NCBI GenBank assembly: GCA_013375355.1
Contig: JABXJV010000216.1
Span: forward strand, 1 to 29,963
Length of the DNA: 29,963 bases
Reading direction: 5' to 3'
Origin: Candidatus Helarchaeota archaeon
Lineage (GTDB): Archaea > Asgardarchaeota > Lokiarchaeia > Helarchaeales > JABXJV01
Positions 23,674 to 29,963 of this stretch are shown piece by piece. Numbering within the stretch: position 1 is the stretch's first letter; every line of letters begins with the position of its first letter. The position numbers and the translations under genes were made by a program. The notes beneath the pieces were generated by a model. It was not told the origin of the DNA, did no database searches, and was given only the letters and a program-made list of their open reading frames with translations.

Positions 23674-25044
23674 ATGTCGAAGCTAAATTGGGCAACACGT
23701 TTGGATAATTATATATGGATGGACGAGATCAACAGCAAAAATGCCGCAGATGCGATAAAAGCAGCTAATGCTTTAAGGATCCTTAAGGATAAGGAGGCGA
23801 TTTATTCGTTAATTGATACAATAGAAACAAGGACGAAGGATACTAGGGAGAGTTATGTAAACGTTTTAGTTGAATTGAGAATTACAAAGAAGCTCTCTAA
23901 TTTAAGAGATAAACTAAGGGATGAATTTAAAAAAGTAGAATTTTCAAGAAAAATATTAGATCCGCTTAGAAAATATCTTAGAGCCCAAAAAACCAAGGAA
24001 GAAAAGGACTTAGAAATAGATAAAATAAAAAGTATTGAAACTAAAATGAATTCAGTCTCTAATTATATCAGAGAATTGAGAAATAGCTTTAATAGCGCTA
24101 TACGAGAAGTAAACCCCAAAAAAGAGTTAGAAAAACTAAAAATTTCTACAGGACGTGAAAAAAGTGCTTTGGAAGCCTTTTTAAAGGATATCGAAAGCTT
24201 AGATAAATTTTCTGAAGGCGATCAAACAATTGAAGATATAAAGGATTTTTATGAAAAAGAAAGTAATTTTTATGAACTTTCAAAGTCAATTTTTGAAATA
24301 TTGGTAAAATTGGCAGAAGGAGTCCCAATACAAGCATATACTAATAAATTAAAATCAATGGGTAATGAATTAGGGGATCAATTTGCGGAAGCTTTGACCG
24401 AATTAGGTGAAGCGAAATTTTTAGAACAAATAGAAAATGCAAAGAAATCTAATGAACAATTCATTAACTTAATGCTTCCGTTATTAGACCAATTTGATGA
24501 ACTTTCGGGAAAAAATGTCTCTGTTCAATTTCAAACTATTATTACCAAGCATATTAACAACGCGAAAGTTCTAATCGCAATAATTCAAGCCCTTGGGGCG
24601 ATATGCACTGAAAATGAAGCTACCGAACCTTTATTAGAATTATTAGATACTCTTGATCTCAAGGTTCAAAAAAAATTCTTAGACTTAATTATAGAGCAAA
24701 AAGCAGCTTTAGAAATCTCATATGGAAATTTAAAACGTAAATATGATTTGATTATATCAGAAATATTCAAAGCATTGGGAAAATTCAAAGATATTTCAAT
24801 TGTTGATCGAATTCTTAAATTATTAAGTTCAGATAATATCGTTATAAAAAGGAAGGCTATCATTCTATTAGCTCAATTGGGCGATTCAAAGACCATAAAA
24901 GAATTAACTAAGTTTTTAAATGATGAAGATTTGCAAATTCAGGAATATGCAATGATAGCACTAAAACAGATGGTTCCATTCTTAAAAGGAATGGATAAAT
25001 CAGAGATTCTAAATAATATTAATTTAGATTATGCTAAAAAGTAA
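23674..25044 (+). CDS. HEAT-repeat-like helical protein
   Basis: A 456-residue all-helical protein. Two regions look like HEAT/Armadillo-type repeats: residues about 20-80 (AADAIKAANALRILKDKEAIYSLIDTI) and about 380-440 (two helix pairs including KRKAIILLAQLGDSKTIKELTKFL and a second unit with YAMIALKQM). The middle (about 90-260) is charged and coiled-coil-like. There is no signal peptide. I choose ATG 23674 over GTG 23665 because a GTGA element (23665-23668) lies 5 bp before the ATG. It is monocistronic, with a T7 tract at 25053-25059 after the stop. Likely a scaffold for protein-protein contacts; the partner is unknown. Confidence 0.78.
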   Translation: MSKLNWATRLDNYIWMDEINSKNAADAIKAANALRILKDKEAIYSLIDTIETRTKDTRESYVNVLVELRITKKLSNLRDKLRDEFKKVEFSRKILDPLRKYLRAQKTKEEKDLEIDKIKSIETKMNSVSNYIRELRNSFNSAIREVNPKKELEKLKISTGREKSALEAFLKDIESLDKFSEGDQTIEDIKDFYEKESNFYELSKSIFEILVKLAEGVPIQAYTNKLKSMGNELGDQFAEALTELGEAKFLEQIENAKKSNEQFINLMLPLLDQFDELSGKNVSVQFQTIITKHINNAKVLIAIIQALGAICTENEATEPLLELLDTLDLKVQKKFLDLIIEQKAALEISYGNLKRKYDLIISEIFKALGKFKDISIVDRILKLLSSDNIVIKRKAIILLAQLGDSKTIKELTKFLNDEDLQIQEYAMIALKQMVPFLKGMDKSEILNNINLDYAKK

Positions 25045-25052
25045 ATTATCTC

Positions 25053-25059
25053 TTTTTTT
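25053..25059 (+). terminator. T-tract terminator
   Basis: A run of seven T eight bases after the stop of the HEAT-like gene, consistent with archaeal T-tract termination. No hairpin seen. Confidence 0.35.
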
Positions 25060-25211
25060 CAAACCATTTTATTTTATAATACGTTCCCCTATTAGATAAC
25101 TATATATTTAATGAATCATTAATATTGATAAATTTAATAAAATCGGTTTATTATCATTTTGAATTTATAACTTCACGATTTAAATAGAATAAGTCAAAGA
25201 GGCGTTTTTAA

Positions 25212-25760
25212 TTGAGTTTAGAAGATAAAATTGGCAAAATTGAAAAAGCTTTGAATGAGATTAAAAAGAGATTGGCAAAAGTTGAAGAAAAAGTTGGAAT
25301 ATCCCAACCAAGTGCCGAAATTAAACCTCCAGAAAGACTGGTTGCTCCCATTCCGACACCCTCAACGCCTTCTGCCCCTATTCCAAAACCTAAATCAAGT
25401 ACTCCTTCAGCACCAGTTCCCAAACCCGCATCAAGTACTCCTTCAGCACCAGTTCCCAAACCCGCATCAAGTACTCCTTCAGCTCCAGTTCCTACAACGT
25501 CATCTACAACATCTTCGATTGATCTTAAACCTACAGTAAGGAAAAAACAAATAATAAAACAATCTCTACCTCGTGGCGGTGCAACTTCTCAAATCAAGGC
25601 TATAAAGGGTATTTATCACTGTCCACAATGTGATAGCGACTATTACGAAGAGTTGGAGGATAAGAAAAGACCATTATATACTATGGGACCTGGATTAGCA
25701 ATTTACGCCAAGAAATTGAGATGCTGGAATTGCGGAAATGAATGGCCGAAACCCTCCTAG
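25212..25760 (+). CDS. Coiled-coil, Pro/Ser-repeat and zinc-ribbon protein
   Basis: A 182-residue protein in three parts: an N-terminal coiled coil (4-30, DKIGKIEKALNEIKKRLAK), a Pro/Ser/Ala linker (about 40-105) built from a repeated SSTPSAPVPKPA unit, and a C-terminal zinc ribbon with C137-P-Q-C140 and C171-W-N-C174. Start TTG 25212 follows an AGAGG site about 9 bp upstream (25198-25202). The linker is repetitive at DNA level. The architecture resembles that at 6823 and 680, so a shared adaptor style is likely. No enzyme motif; the two-stranded coil may make it oligomeric. Function unknown. Confidence 0.78.
   Translation: MSLEDKIGKIEKALNEIKKRLAKVEEKVGISQPSAEIKPPERLVAPIPTPSTPSAPIPKPKSSTPSAPVPKPASSTPSAPVPKPASSTPSAPVPTTSSTTSSIDLKPTVRKKQIIKQSLPRGGATSQIKAIKGIYHCPQCDSDYYEELEDKKRPLYTMGPGLAIYAKKLRCWNCGNEWPKPS
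25395..25490 (+). repeat. 36-bp in-frame tandem repeat
   Basis: Two identical 36-bp units (25395-25430 and 25431-25466) and a third that diverges after about 17-24 bp (from 25467) encode the SSTPSAPVPKPA unit. The near-identity at DNA level points to recent slippage or recombination, and copy number may vary between strains. An imperfect fourth unit precedes them in protein sequence only. Confidence 0.85.
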
Positions 25761-25801
25761 CTCTTTTTTAATTTAGAACTAAATTTTCAAGTTATTTTCT
25801 C

Positions 25802-25809
25802 TTTTTTTT
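25802..25809 (+). terminator. T-tract terminator
   Basis: Eight T residues about 40 bp after the stop at 25760; an earlier T6 tract lies at 25764-25769. No hairpin. Confidence 0.3.
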
Positions 25810-25882
25810 GATATAAATTAGATTAATAAATAGATATGTAAATTGTTCTGTTTCAAAATAAAAACTATTTAAACTAGACTTA

Positions 25883-26353
25883 TTATAATTCCAAACTCAA
25901 TTGATGAGCATTTTCCCCCCACGAGTAAAATTGTTTAATAGTTTTTGAAAATTGAAAACCTAATTTTTCATAAAATTTAAACGCAACTGTATTTGATTCT
26001 TGAACGTGAAGATAAAGTTCCTTTATATTAGGATGTTTTTTAAGATTTTTAATCAATTGATTTACAAGCAATTTACCAATTCCTTGTCTACGATAATTTT
26101 CTAAAACTCCAATTGCGTAAACTAATGCAGAATCTTTCTTTACATCTCCTCCATTTATATCGACTAAAATAAAAGCAATAATTTTATTTTCAAGGCCATC
26201 CTCGACAACTAAAAATAAATCTGGATGTTTTTTATGGTAAATACTGTATAAATATGAAAATGAAACCCGTAAAGTGGCAGAATTAACCGCTTCAACTTGT
26301 TCATAATCTTTACGGGTATATTCTCTACATATTATATTATCCACTGAATTCAT
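25883..26353 (-). CDS. GNAT N-acetyltransferase, RimI-like
   Basis: A 156-residue acetyltransferase using acetyl-CoA. The pyrophosphate-binding loop YRRQGIGKLL is at 87-96, after the VYAIGVLENY strand, and the C-terminal block ESNTVAFKFYEKLGF (119-133) is typical of RimI/Naa-type N-terminal acetyltransferases. The substrate could be a protein N-terminus or a small amine. It is monocistronic and divergent from the MBL-fold gene. There is no signal peptide. Confidence 0.87.
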   Translation of the reverse strand: MNSVDNIICREYTRKDYEQVEAVNSATLRVSFSYLYSIYHKKHPDLFLVVEDGLENKIIAFILVDINGGDVKKDSALVYAIGVLENYRRQGIGKLLVNQLIKNLKKHPNIKELYLHVQESNTVAFKFYEKLGFQFSKTIKQFYSWGENAHQLSLEL

Positions 26354-26484
26354 GTTTGTCGATTTTCCATATTTTTATTATATTAAAACCATTTTATTTA
26401 GAATTGATTTTTTTATAACGAATATTTAAAATTTATTAGATTTATTGTTGTTTTAAATGTAAAAGAAAAAGAGGTAGAATTTAA

Positions 26485-27174
26485 TTGGCAGGTCCTTTTC
26501 GTGTCTATGAGGATATCTATTGTATTGGGGGTGGCAGCATTTCTAGTGCTGGCGATTGCATGGTTTATCTAATTGATATGAAGAAAGATAATCTTGTTTT
26601 AATAGATTCTGGTGTGACAAATTTTAATAGAATTGTTGATAATATTAAAAGTCTTGGATTCGATCCGAATAATTTAACGGATCACATTATAACCCATAAC
26701 CATATAGACCATATAGGGAATTCCGCCCGTTTTAAGAAAGAGTTTGATTTAAAAGTCTATGCACATGAACTTGATGCTGAACCAATTGAACTAGGTGGTT
26801 CAAAAACAGGAGCAAGTTTTTATGGAGTTAATTATGAACCTGTGGAAATCGATCATAAATTCACAATAAGAGAGGGGGAAGAGATTTTGCATATTGGTGA
26901 ATATGACCTCCATATTCTTCATATTCCTGGGCACACACCTGGAGGTATTGCACCCTATATTGATATTAGTGGAAAACGAGTCATTTTTGCTCAAGATGTT
27001 CATGGTCCTCTTTTTCCTGCATTCGGCTCAGATAGAAAACAATTTGTTAAGTCCTTAAAGAGAATGCAAGAATTAAATGCCGATATTCTTTGTGAAGGAC
27101 ATTTTGGAATTTATGAAGGCAAAGATAAAGTAAAGGGATATATTGGAGGTTATATTGCTCAATTCTCAAGATAA
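26485..27174 (+). CDS. Metallo-beta-lactamase-fold hydrolase
   Basis: A 229-residue single-domain MBL-fold enzyme with the metal motif HNHIDH at 71-76, then H150 (PGHTPG), D171 (AQDVHG) and H206 (EGHFG), a full dinuclear metal set apart from Asn replacing one position inside HxHxDH, as normal for this class. The N-terminus GDCMVYLIDMKKDNLVLIDSG fits. Likely a cytosolic thioesterase- or glyoxalase-II-like hydrolase; no flavodiiron or RNase J extensions. TTG 26485 is the start, supported by agaggt about 9 bp upstream. Monocistronic. Confidence 0.88.
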   Translation: MAGPFRVYEDIYCIGGGSISSAGDCMVYLIDMKKDNLVLIDSGVTNFNRIVDNIKSLGFDPNNLTDHIITHNHIDHIGNSARFKKEFDLKVYAHELDAEPIELGGSKTGASFYGVNYEPVEIDHKFTIREGEEILHIGEYDLHILHIPGHTPGGIAPYIDISGKRVIFAQDVHGPLFPAFGSDRKQFVKSLKRMQELNADILCEGHFGIYEGKDKVKGYIGGYIAQFSR

Positions 27175-27276
27175 ACTATTCTATTTTTATTTCTCAAATC
27201 TTATCATTTATATTACGGTCTGTTTCATTTAATATATTGAAATGATAAAACTTCTTCTAATGAATTCAAATAGACA

Positions 27277-28032
27277 ATGAAAATGGAAGTTAGATCTATG
27301 GAAAAAAAATTTCAAATTATTGTCGATAAGAGAGAGCCAAAAAAAATAATTGATTTGCTTAAACAAGAAGATATTGAAGTAAAGATGCAAAATTTAGATG
27401 TAGGGGATTATATTATTTCTGATTCGTTGGCTATCGAAAGAAAATCCGGTCGTGACTTTGTTTCCTCAATAACACAAGATAGACGAAATTTGTTTGAGCA
27501 ATTAATGCGGCTTTCAGAAACATATGAATTACCAATTTTACTAATTGAAAATTTAAAAGCTGCATTTAAATCTCAAATGGATCCTGCATCCATTTATGGT
27601 GTTATTACAAGTATTGCACAAAGGAATCGAATTCCAATCATTCCCACTCTTAATTATAAAGATACTGTATTGGCTCTGAAAAGAATGGTTATAAGGGAAC
27701 AAAAAGAGGAAGAAGAGCCATTTATAATCGCTAGAAGGGCCCCCAAGACGATGTCGCATGAGGAACGTCAAACATTTTATTTGGAGGGGCTTTATAATAT
27801 AGGACCAAAACGTGCACAACAATTATTGGATGCCTTTTCGACTCCAAATGGAGTTCATAAAGCGATAAAAAATACTAAAATATTATATACAAAAACTGGA
27901 AAATTAAAGGGAATTGAGGGTGAACTATGTAAAGTCAAAGGCATTGGTCCCAATTTTGTTATAAAAAATAAAAAATTACTATTTAATATGGATATAAATA
28001 ATTCAAAATTTCAGAAAAAATTAAAAGACTAG
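27277..28032 (+). CDS. ERCC4/XPF-type structure-specific nuclease
   Basis: A 251-residue nuclease with the ERCC4 domain first: VDKREP (16-21), GDYIISD (43-49) and the catalytic IERKSGRD (53-60), followed by SITQDRRNLFEQL. A C-terminal tandem helix-hairpin-helix follows: GLYNIGPKRAQQLLDAF (171-187) and VKGIGP (220-225). There is no helicase domain, so it is the short crenarchaeal-XPF style rather than the Hef helicase-nuclease fusion. It probably cuts branched DNA (flaps, forks) as a homodimer in repair; the short C-terminus has no clear PCNA-binding box. Three ATG codons (27277, 27283, 27298) are possible; ggaag at 27286-27290 favours 27298 on spacing, so the first seven residues are uncertain. 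Confidence 0.9.
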   Translation: MKMEVRSMEKKFQIIVDKREPKKIIDLLKQEDIEVKMQNLDVGDYIISDSLAIERKSGRDFVSSITQDRRNLFEQLMRLSETYELPILLIENLKAAFKSQMDPASIYGVITSIAQRNRIPIIPTLNYKDTVLALKRMVIREQKEEEEPFIIARRAPKTMSHEERQTFYLEGLYNIGPKRAQQLLDAFSTPNGVHKAIKNTKILYTKTGKLKGIEGELCKVKGIGPNFVIKNKKLLFNMDINNSKFQKKLKD

Positions 28033-28067
28033 CTAAAAGCTGGAAATAGCATTATTTTAAACAATAA

Positions 28068-28655
28068 TTAGTCTGATTTGGGTTTTGCTCGCCGTTTCAA
28101 AATCTTAGGTTCCTTAACATATGGTGGACGGGGTTTGTAATTTGGAGGCTTTGGTAATTTGGCGACAATTCTCGCGGGATTTCCTGCAACCATCGTAAAA
28201 TCAGGGACATTTTTAGAAACTACACTGCCACTAGCTACAACAGCCCCCTCTCCTATAATTACTCCTCCCAAAATTGTTGATCTAATCCCAATCCATGCTT
28301 TTCTCTTTATTATTGTGGGTCTTGCGAACATAGGAGCCTGTGTTGGATATTGACCTGCTTTCATTCTCATTATTTCTTTTCCATGTGCCACTATTATTGT
28401 AAATGCTGCAATTTGTGCTCCATCCTGAATAATTACTTGAGAAGGGTATTGATCTTCTATGTAAACATTTTTTCCTAACCAAACATTTTTACCGATTCTT
28501 ACTCCTCGAGCTTTGTTCAATCTTGCACGAAGGCCTCCTCCAGGAATGAAACTAGAGATAATATTTACAAAACGAGAAAATAAATGACCTAGTTTACTCC
28601 TCTTCCTTCTTAATTTTTTTGAAAGTTCTGAATGATACCGATCCCTTTTAGACAA
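28068..28655 (-). CDS. Hexapeptide-repeat (left-handed beta-helix) acyltransferase
   Basis: A 195-residue acetyltransferase-like protein of the maltose/galactoside O-acetyltransferase type. Hexapeptide-style turns run from about 52 to 160 (GVRIGKNVWLGKNVYIED, then VIIGEGAVVASGSVVSKNV), with the family signature VAGNPARIV at 156-164. The likely catalytic His is H91 in AHG. The N-terminus is Arg/Lys-rich with a short hydrophobic patch (SRFVNIISSFI), and the C-terminus is a Pro/Lys-rich tail (about 168-195). The start is TTG 28655. It ends near the PPTase gene (17 bp gap, same strand), so they may be co-transcribed. Substrate unknown (a sugar is likely). Confidence 0.83.
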   Translation of the reverse strand: MSKRDRYHSELSKKLRRKRSKLGHLFSRFVNIISSFIPGGGLRARLNKARGVRIGKNVWLGKNVYIEDQYPSQVIIQDGAQIAAFTIIVAHGKEIMRMKAGQYPTQAPMFARPTIIKRKAWIGIRSTILGGVIIGEGAVVASGSVVSKNVPDFTMVAGNPARIVAKLPKPPNYKPRPPYVKEPKILKRRAKPKSD

Positions 28656-28672
28656 ATTGAATCACAATAATT

Positions 28673-29467
28673 CTAATTCTTATTAATTTTTTTAGCAATT
28701 GCTATAATATAATTGTCTTCCTCTAAAATTTTTATAAAATAGATTTCTTTTTTATTCTGATTTAGAATTTTTACAAAGGTTTCATTATTTCTTACAATAA
28801 TACGCATTTTACGAAAATCTAATTTTAATCCAAGACCTGAAGCTTTAGAAACTGCTTCTTTTATACACCAAAGAGTAGTGTTAATTTCATTTTCAGAAGG
28901 TTTCAAGGTTGTATTATTAGAAAGAAAGTGCAAAATTTTTAAAATATCCTTTGGATTCAAAAATTTCTTTAATAAACGAGTGGAAAAACTCCTGATTCTT
29001 TCAATGTCAACTCCAATTTGATTGAAACTAGCAGAAGCTACAATTTTATCAAGAGAATGTGAGATTGAAAAATTTATTCTCTTGCTATTTAATAATTCAG
29101 AAATATTCAAAATTGGTCTATTTGGAGAATTATTTAAAATTTCGATTGCATTATATGGAATATAATTTAAATTTGAATATTTTAACAATTTTATAATTGA
29201 GGTCTTTGCCAATAATCTACCATATAACCAAAAATATTTCTTTTTTTTATTTAAATATTCGTTAATTTCTCTATCCGTAAAATAAATTTTGAAAAATTCT
29301 TTATTTTCTAAATGAATGGGATAAAAATCTTCTTTTTTACCAAGAGAAATTAATAAAACCACTAATTCTCCATCTAATACGGAAGTATTTTCTTTAAAGT
29401 CAAATAGACGAATTAATTTAGAATTTGATTGATTGATATTTGAAATTTGACTTCCAAGGTCCAACAA
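28673..29467 (-). CDS. 4'-phosphopantetheinyl transferase, Sfp type
   Basis: A 264-residue transferase that attaches phosphopantetheine to a carrier-protein Ser. Motifs are NFSISHS near 132-137, IGVDIE (151-156) with the Mg-binding Asp/Glu, and WCIKEAVSKASGLGLKL (200-216) with the KEA motif. The length fits the Sfp/AcpT/EntD pseudo-dimer type. Start TTG 29467 has a ggag site (29475-29478 on the minus strand) 7 bp upstream. It is followed by the hexapeptide acyltransferase, and the divergent neighbour is a MaoC-type hydratase 77 bp away. Few archaea carry an Sfp-type enzyme; no acyl carrier protein is seen in this window, so its target is unknown. The first 40 residues are an unusual extension. 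Confidence 0.88.
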   Translation of the reverse strand: MLDLGSQISNINQSNSKLIRLFDFKENTSVLDGELVVLLISLGKKEDFYPIHLENKEFFKIYFTDREINEYLNKKKKYFWLYGRLLAKTSIIKLLKYSNLNYIPYNAIEILNNSPNRPILNISELLNSKRINFSISHSLDKIVASASFNQIGVDIERIRSFSTRLLKKFLNPKDILKILHFLSNNTTLKPSENEINTTLWCIKEAVSKASGLGLKLDFRKMRIIVRNNETFVKILNQNKKEIYFIKILEEDNYIIAIAKKINKN

Positions 29468-29474
29468 AAAATAT

Positions 29475-29478
29475 CTCC
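29475..29478 (-). promoter_or_regulatory. Shine-Dalgarno site fixing the PPTase TTG start
   Basis: Minus-strand GGAG lies 7 bp upstream of TTG 29467 and supports that non-ATG start. Confidence 0.5.
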
Positions 29479-29544
29479 AACATTAAGATTTATATTTATT
29501 CAAAAAATAGAGATTTATTTATATTAATTTATAAGGTTGAAATT

Positions 29545-29949
29545 ATGAATATGGAAATTGGAAAAACAGTGGAATTTTCAAAAACAATTTCTGAAGATGA
29601 CATAAAAAAAATGGTAGAAATCTCTGGTGATGATAATCCAATTCATCTTGACGAGGAATTTGCAAAAAGAACCATATATAGAGGAAGAATAGCACACGGT
29701 TTACTCTCTTTGGGTTTGGTCTCTGCAGCATTGACTAAACTTTTTGGACCAGGAAACATTTGGTTAAATCAAACTTTTTCTTTTACAAAACCGATTCATG
29801 CTGGAGATACGCTTACAGCAAAATTAAAAATCATCTCTATAGATAAAAGAAAAGTTTGTACTGTAGAAACTTTAGTTTATAATCAAAATGATGAATTAGT
29901 TTTAGAGGGTAAAGCGGAATCAAAAGTCGCTTATATCAAAAAAAAGTGA
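29545..29949 (+). CDS. MaoC-type (R)-specific enoyl-CoA hydratase
   Basis: A 134-residue single hot-dog-fold hydratase, the same length as the PhaJ-type enzymes. The catalytic pair is D29 and H34 in GDDNPIHLD (28-36), followed by the hydratase block GRIAHGLLSLGL (47-58) and the strand FTKPIHAGDTL. It hydrates trans-2-enoyl-CoA to (R)-3-hydroxyacyl-CoA. I set the start at ATG 29545; a frame open from 29440 adds 35 residues that do not belong to the family and would overlap the divergent PPTase start. An aaggttga ribosome-like site precedes the ATG. It is divergent from the phosphopantetheinyl transferase. Related functions such as dehydration in fatty-acid or polyketide synthesis are possible. 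Confidence 0.88.
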   Translation: MNMEIGKTVEFSKTISEDDIKKMVEISGDDNPIHLDEEFAKRTIYRGRIAHGLLSLGLVSAALTKLFGPGNIWLNQTFSFTKPIHAGDTLTAKLKIISIDKRKVCTVETLVYNQNDELVLEGKAESKVAYIKKK

Positions 29950-29963
29950 AAAAGCTGTGAACC

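Noticed and set aside
25395..25490. Possible CRISPR or non-coding tandem repeat
   Set aside because: The units are contiguous 36-bp in-frame coding repeats with no unique spacers.
29440..29544. Extended start of the MaoC-type gene
   Set aside because: The extra 35 residues do not fit the family, the shorter ATG gives the exact typical length with a ribosome-like site, and the extension overlaps the divergent PPTase start.

Overview
The window is about 30 kb of very AT-rich DNA (my impression is roughly 30% G+C) that is almost fully coding on both strands, with short intergenic gaps and frequent GTG/TTG starts. I see no rRNA, tRNA, CRISPR array or transposase. The gene content points to an archaeon, most likely an Asgard (Lokiarchaeia-like) lineage. 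The reasons are a geranylgeranyl-reductase flavoprotein of archaeal lipid synthesis, a stand-alone ERCC4/XPF nuclease, an Rpn11-like JAMM protease, two tandem Ras/Rab-type GTPases each carrying an extra N-terminal domain, and many small zinc-ribbon proteins. The assignment is an inference from content; no marker RNA is present.

Layout. 1-516: a multi-pass membrane protein on the minus strand that runs off the left edge. 680-2636: two coiled-coil proteins of unknown role. 2823-5987 (minus): a tight operon queF - tgt - FmdE-like - geranylgeranyl reductase. QueF makes preQ1, and the TGT has the bacterial preQ1-type pocket, so this unit appears to insert preQ1 into tRNA, as in the bacterial queuosine route. 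6118-6765: the JAMM protease. 6823-7470: a zinc-ribbon protein. 7573-9687: a membrane-anchored alpha/beta hydrolase fused to a multi-pass membrane domain. 9702-12115 (minus): a zinc-ribbon protein followed by two GTPase fusions.

12574-15443 (plus) holds an orphan 385-aa protein, an SCP2-like protein interrupted by a zinc ribbon, and a three-part protein (roadblock-like domain, helical domain, Cys/His cluster). Facing it, 15507-19591 (minus) is a four-gene unit: an AttH/CrtC-like lipocalin-type protein, two close paralogs with an invariant Cys/His pattern including CxxCH, and between the paralogs a five-helix membrane protein. I do not recognise the paralog family, and together with the adjacent lipid-binding-like genes it is the best candidate here for an undescribed system. 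A 53-aa membrane protein with a strong Shine-Dalgarno site lies at 19767-19928.

20112-21442 encodes a split PEP-synthase-like pair: a 125-aa phosphohistidine swivel domain and a 320-aa ATP-grasp protein, with no PEP/pyruvate-binding domain nearby. Then come a membrane protein and an FGGY sugar kinase (minus), a HEAT-repeat-like protein, a coiled-coil/Pro-repeat/zinc-ribbon protein with a 36-bp internal tandem repeat, a GNAT acetyltransferase, a metallo-beta-lactamase-fold hydrolase, the ERCC4 nuclease, a hexapeptide-repeat acyltransferase, an Sfp-type phosphopantetheinyl transferase and, divergent from it, a MaoC-type (R)-enoyl-CoA hydratase. The last two hint at carrier-protein or acyl-CoA chemistry.
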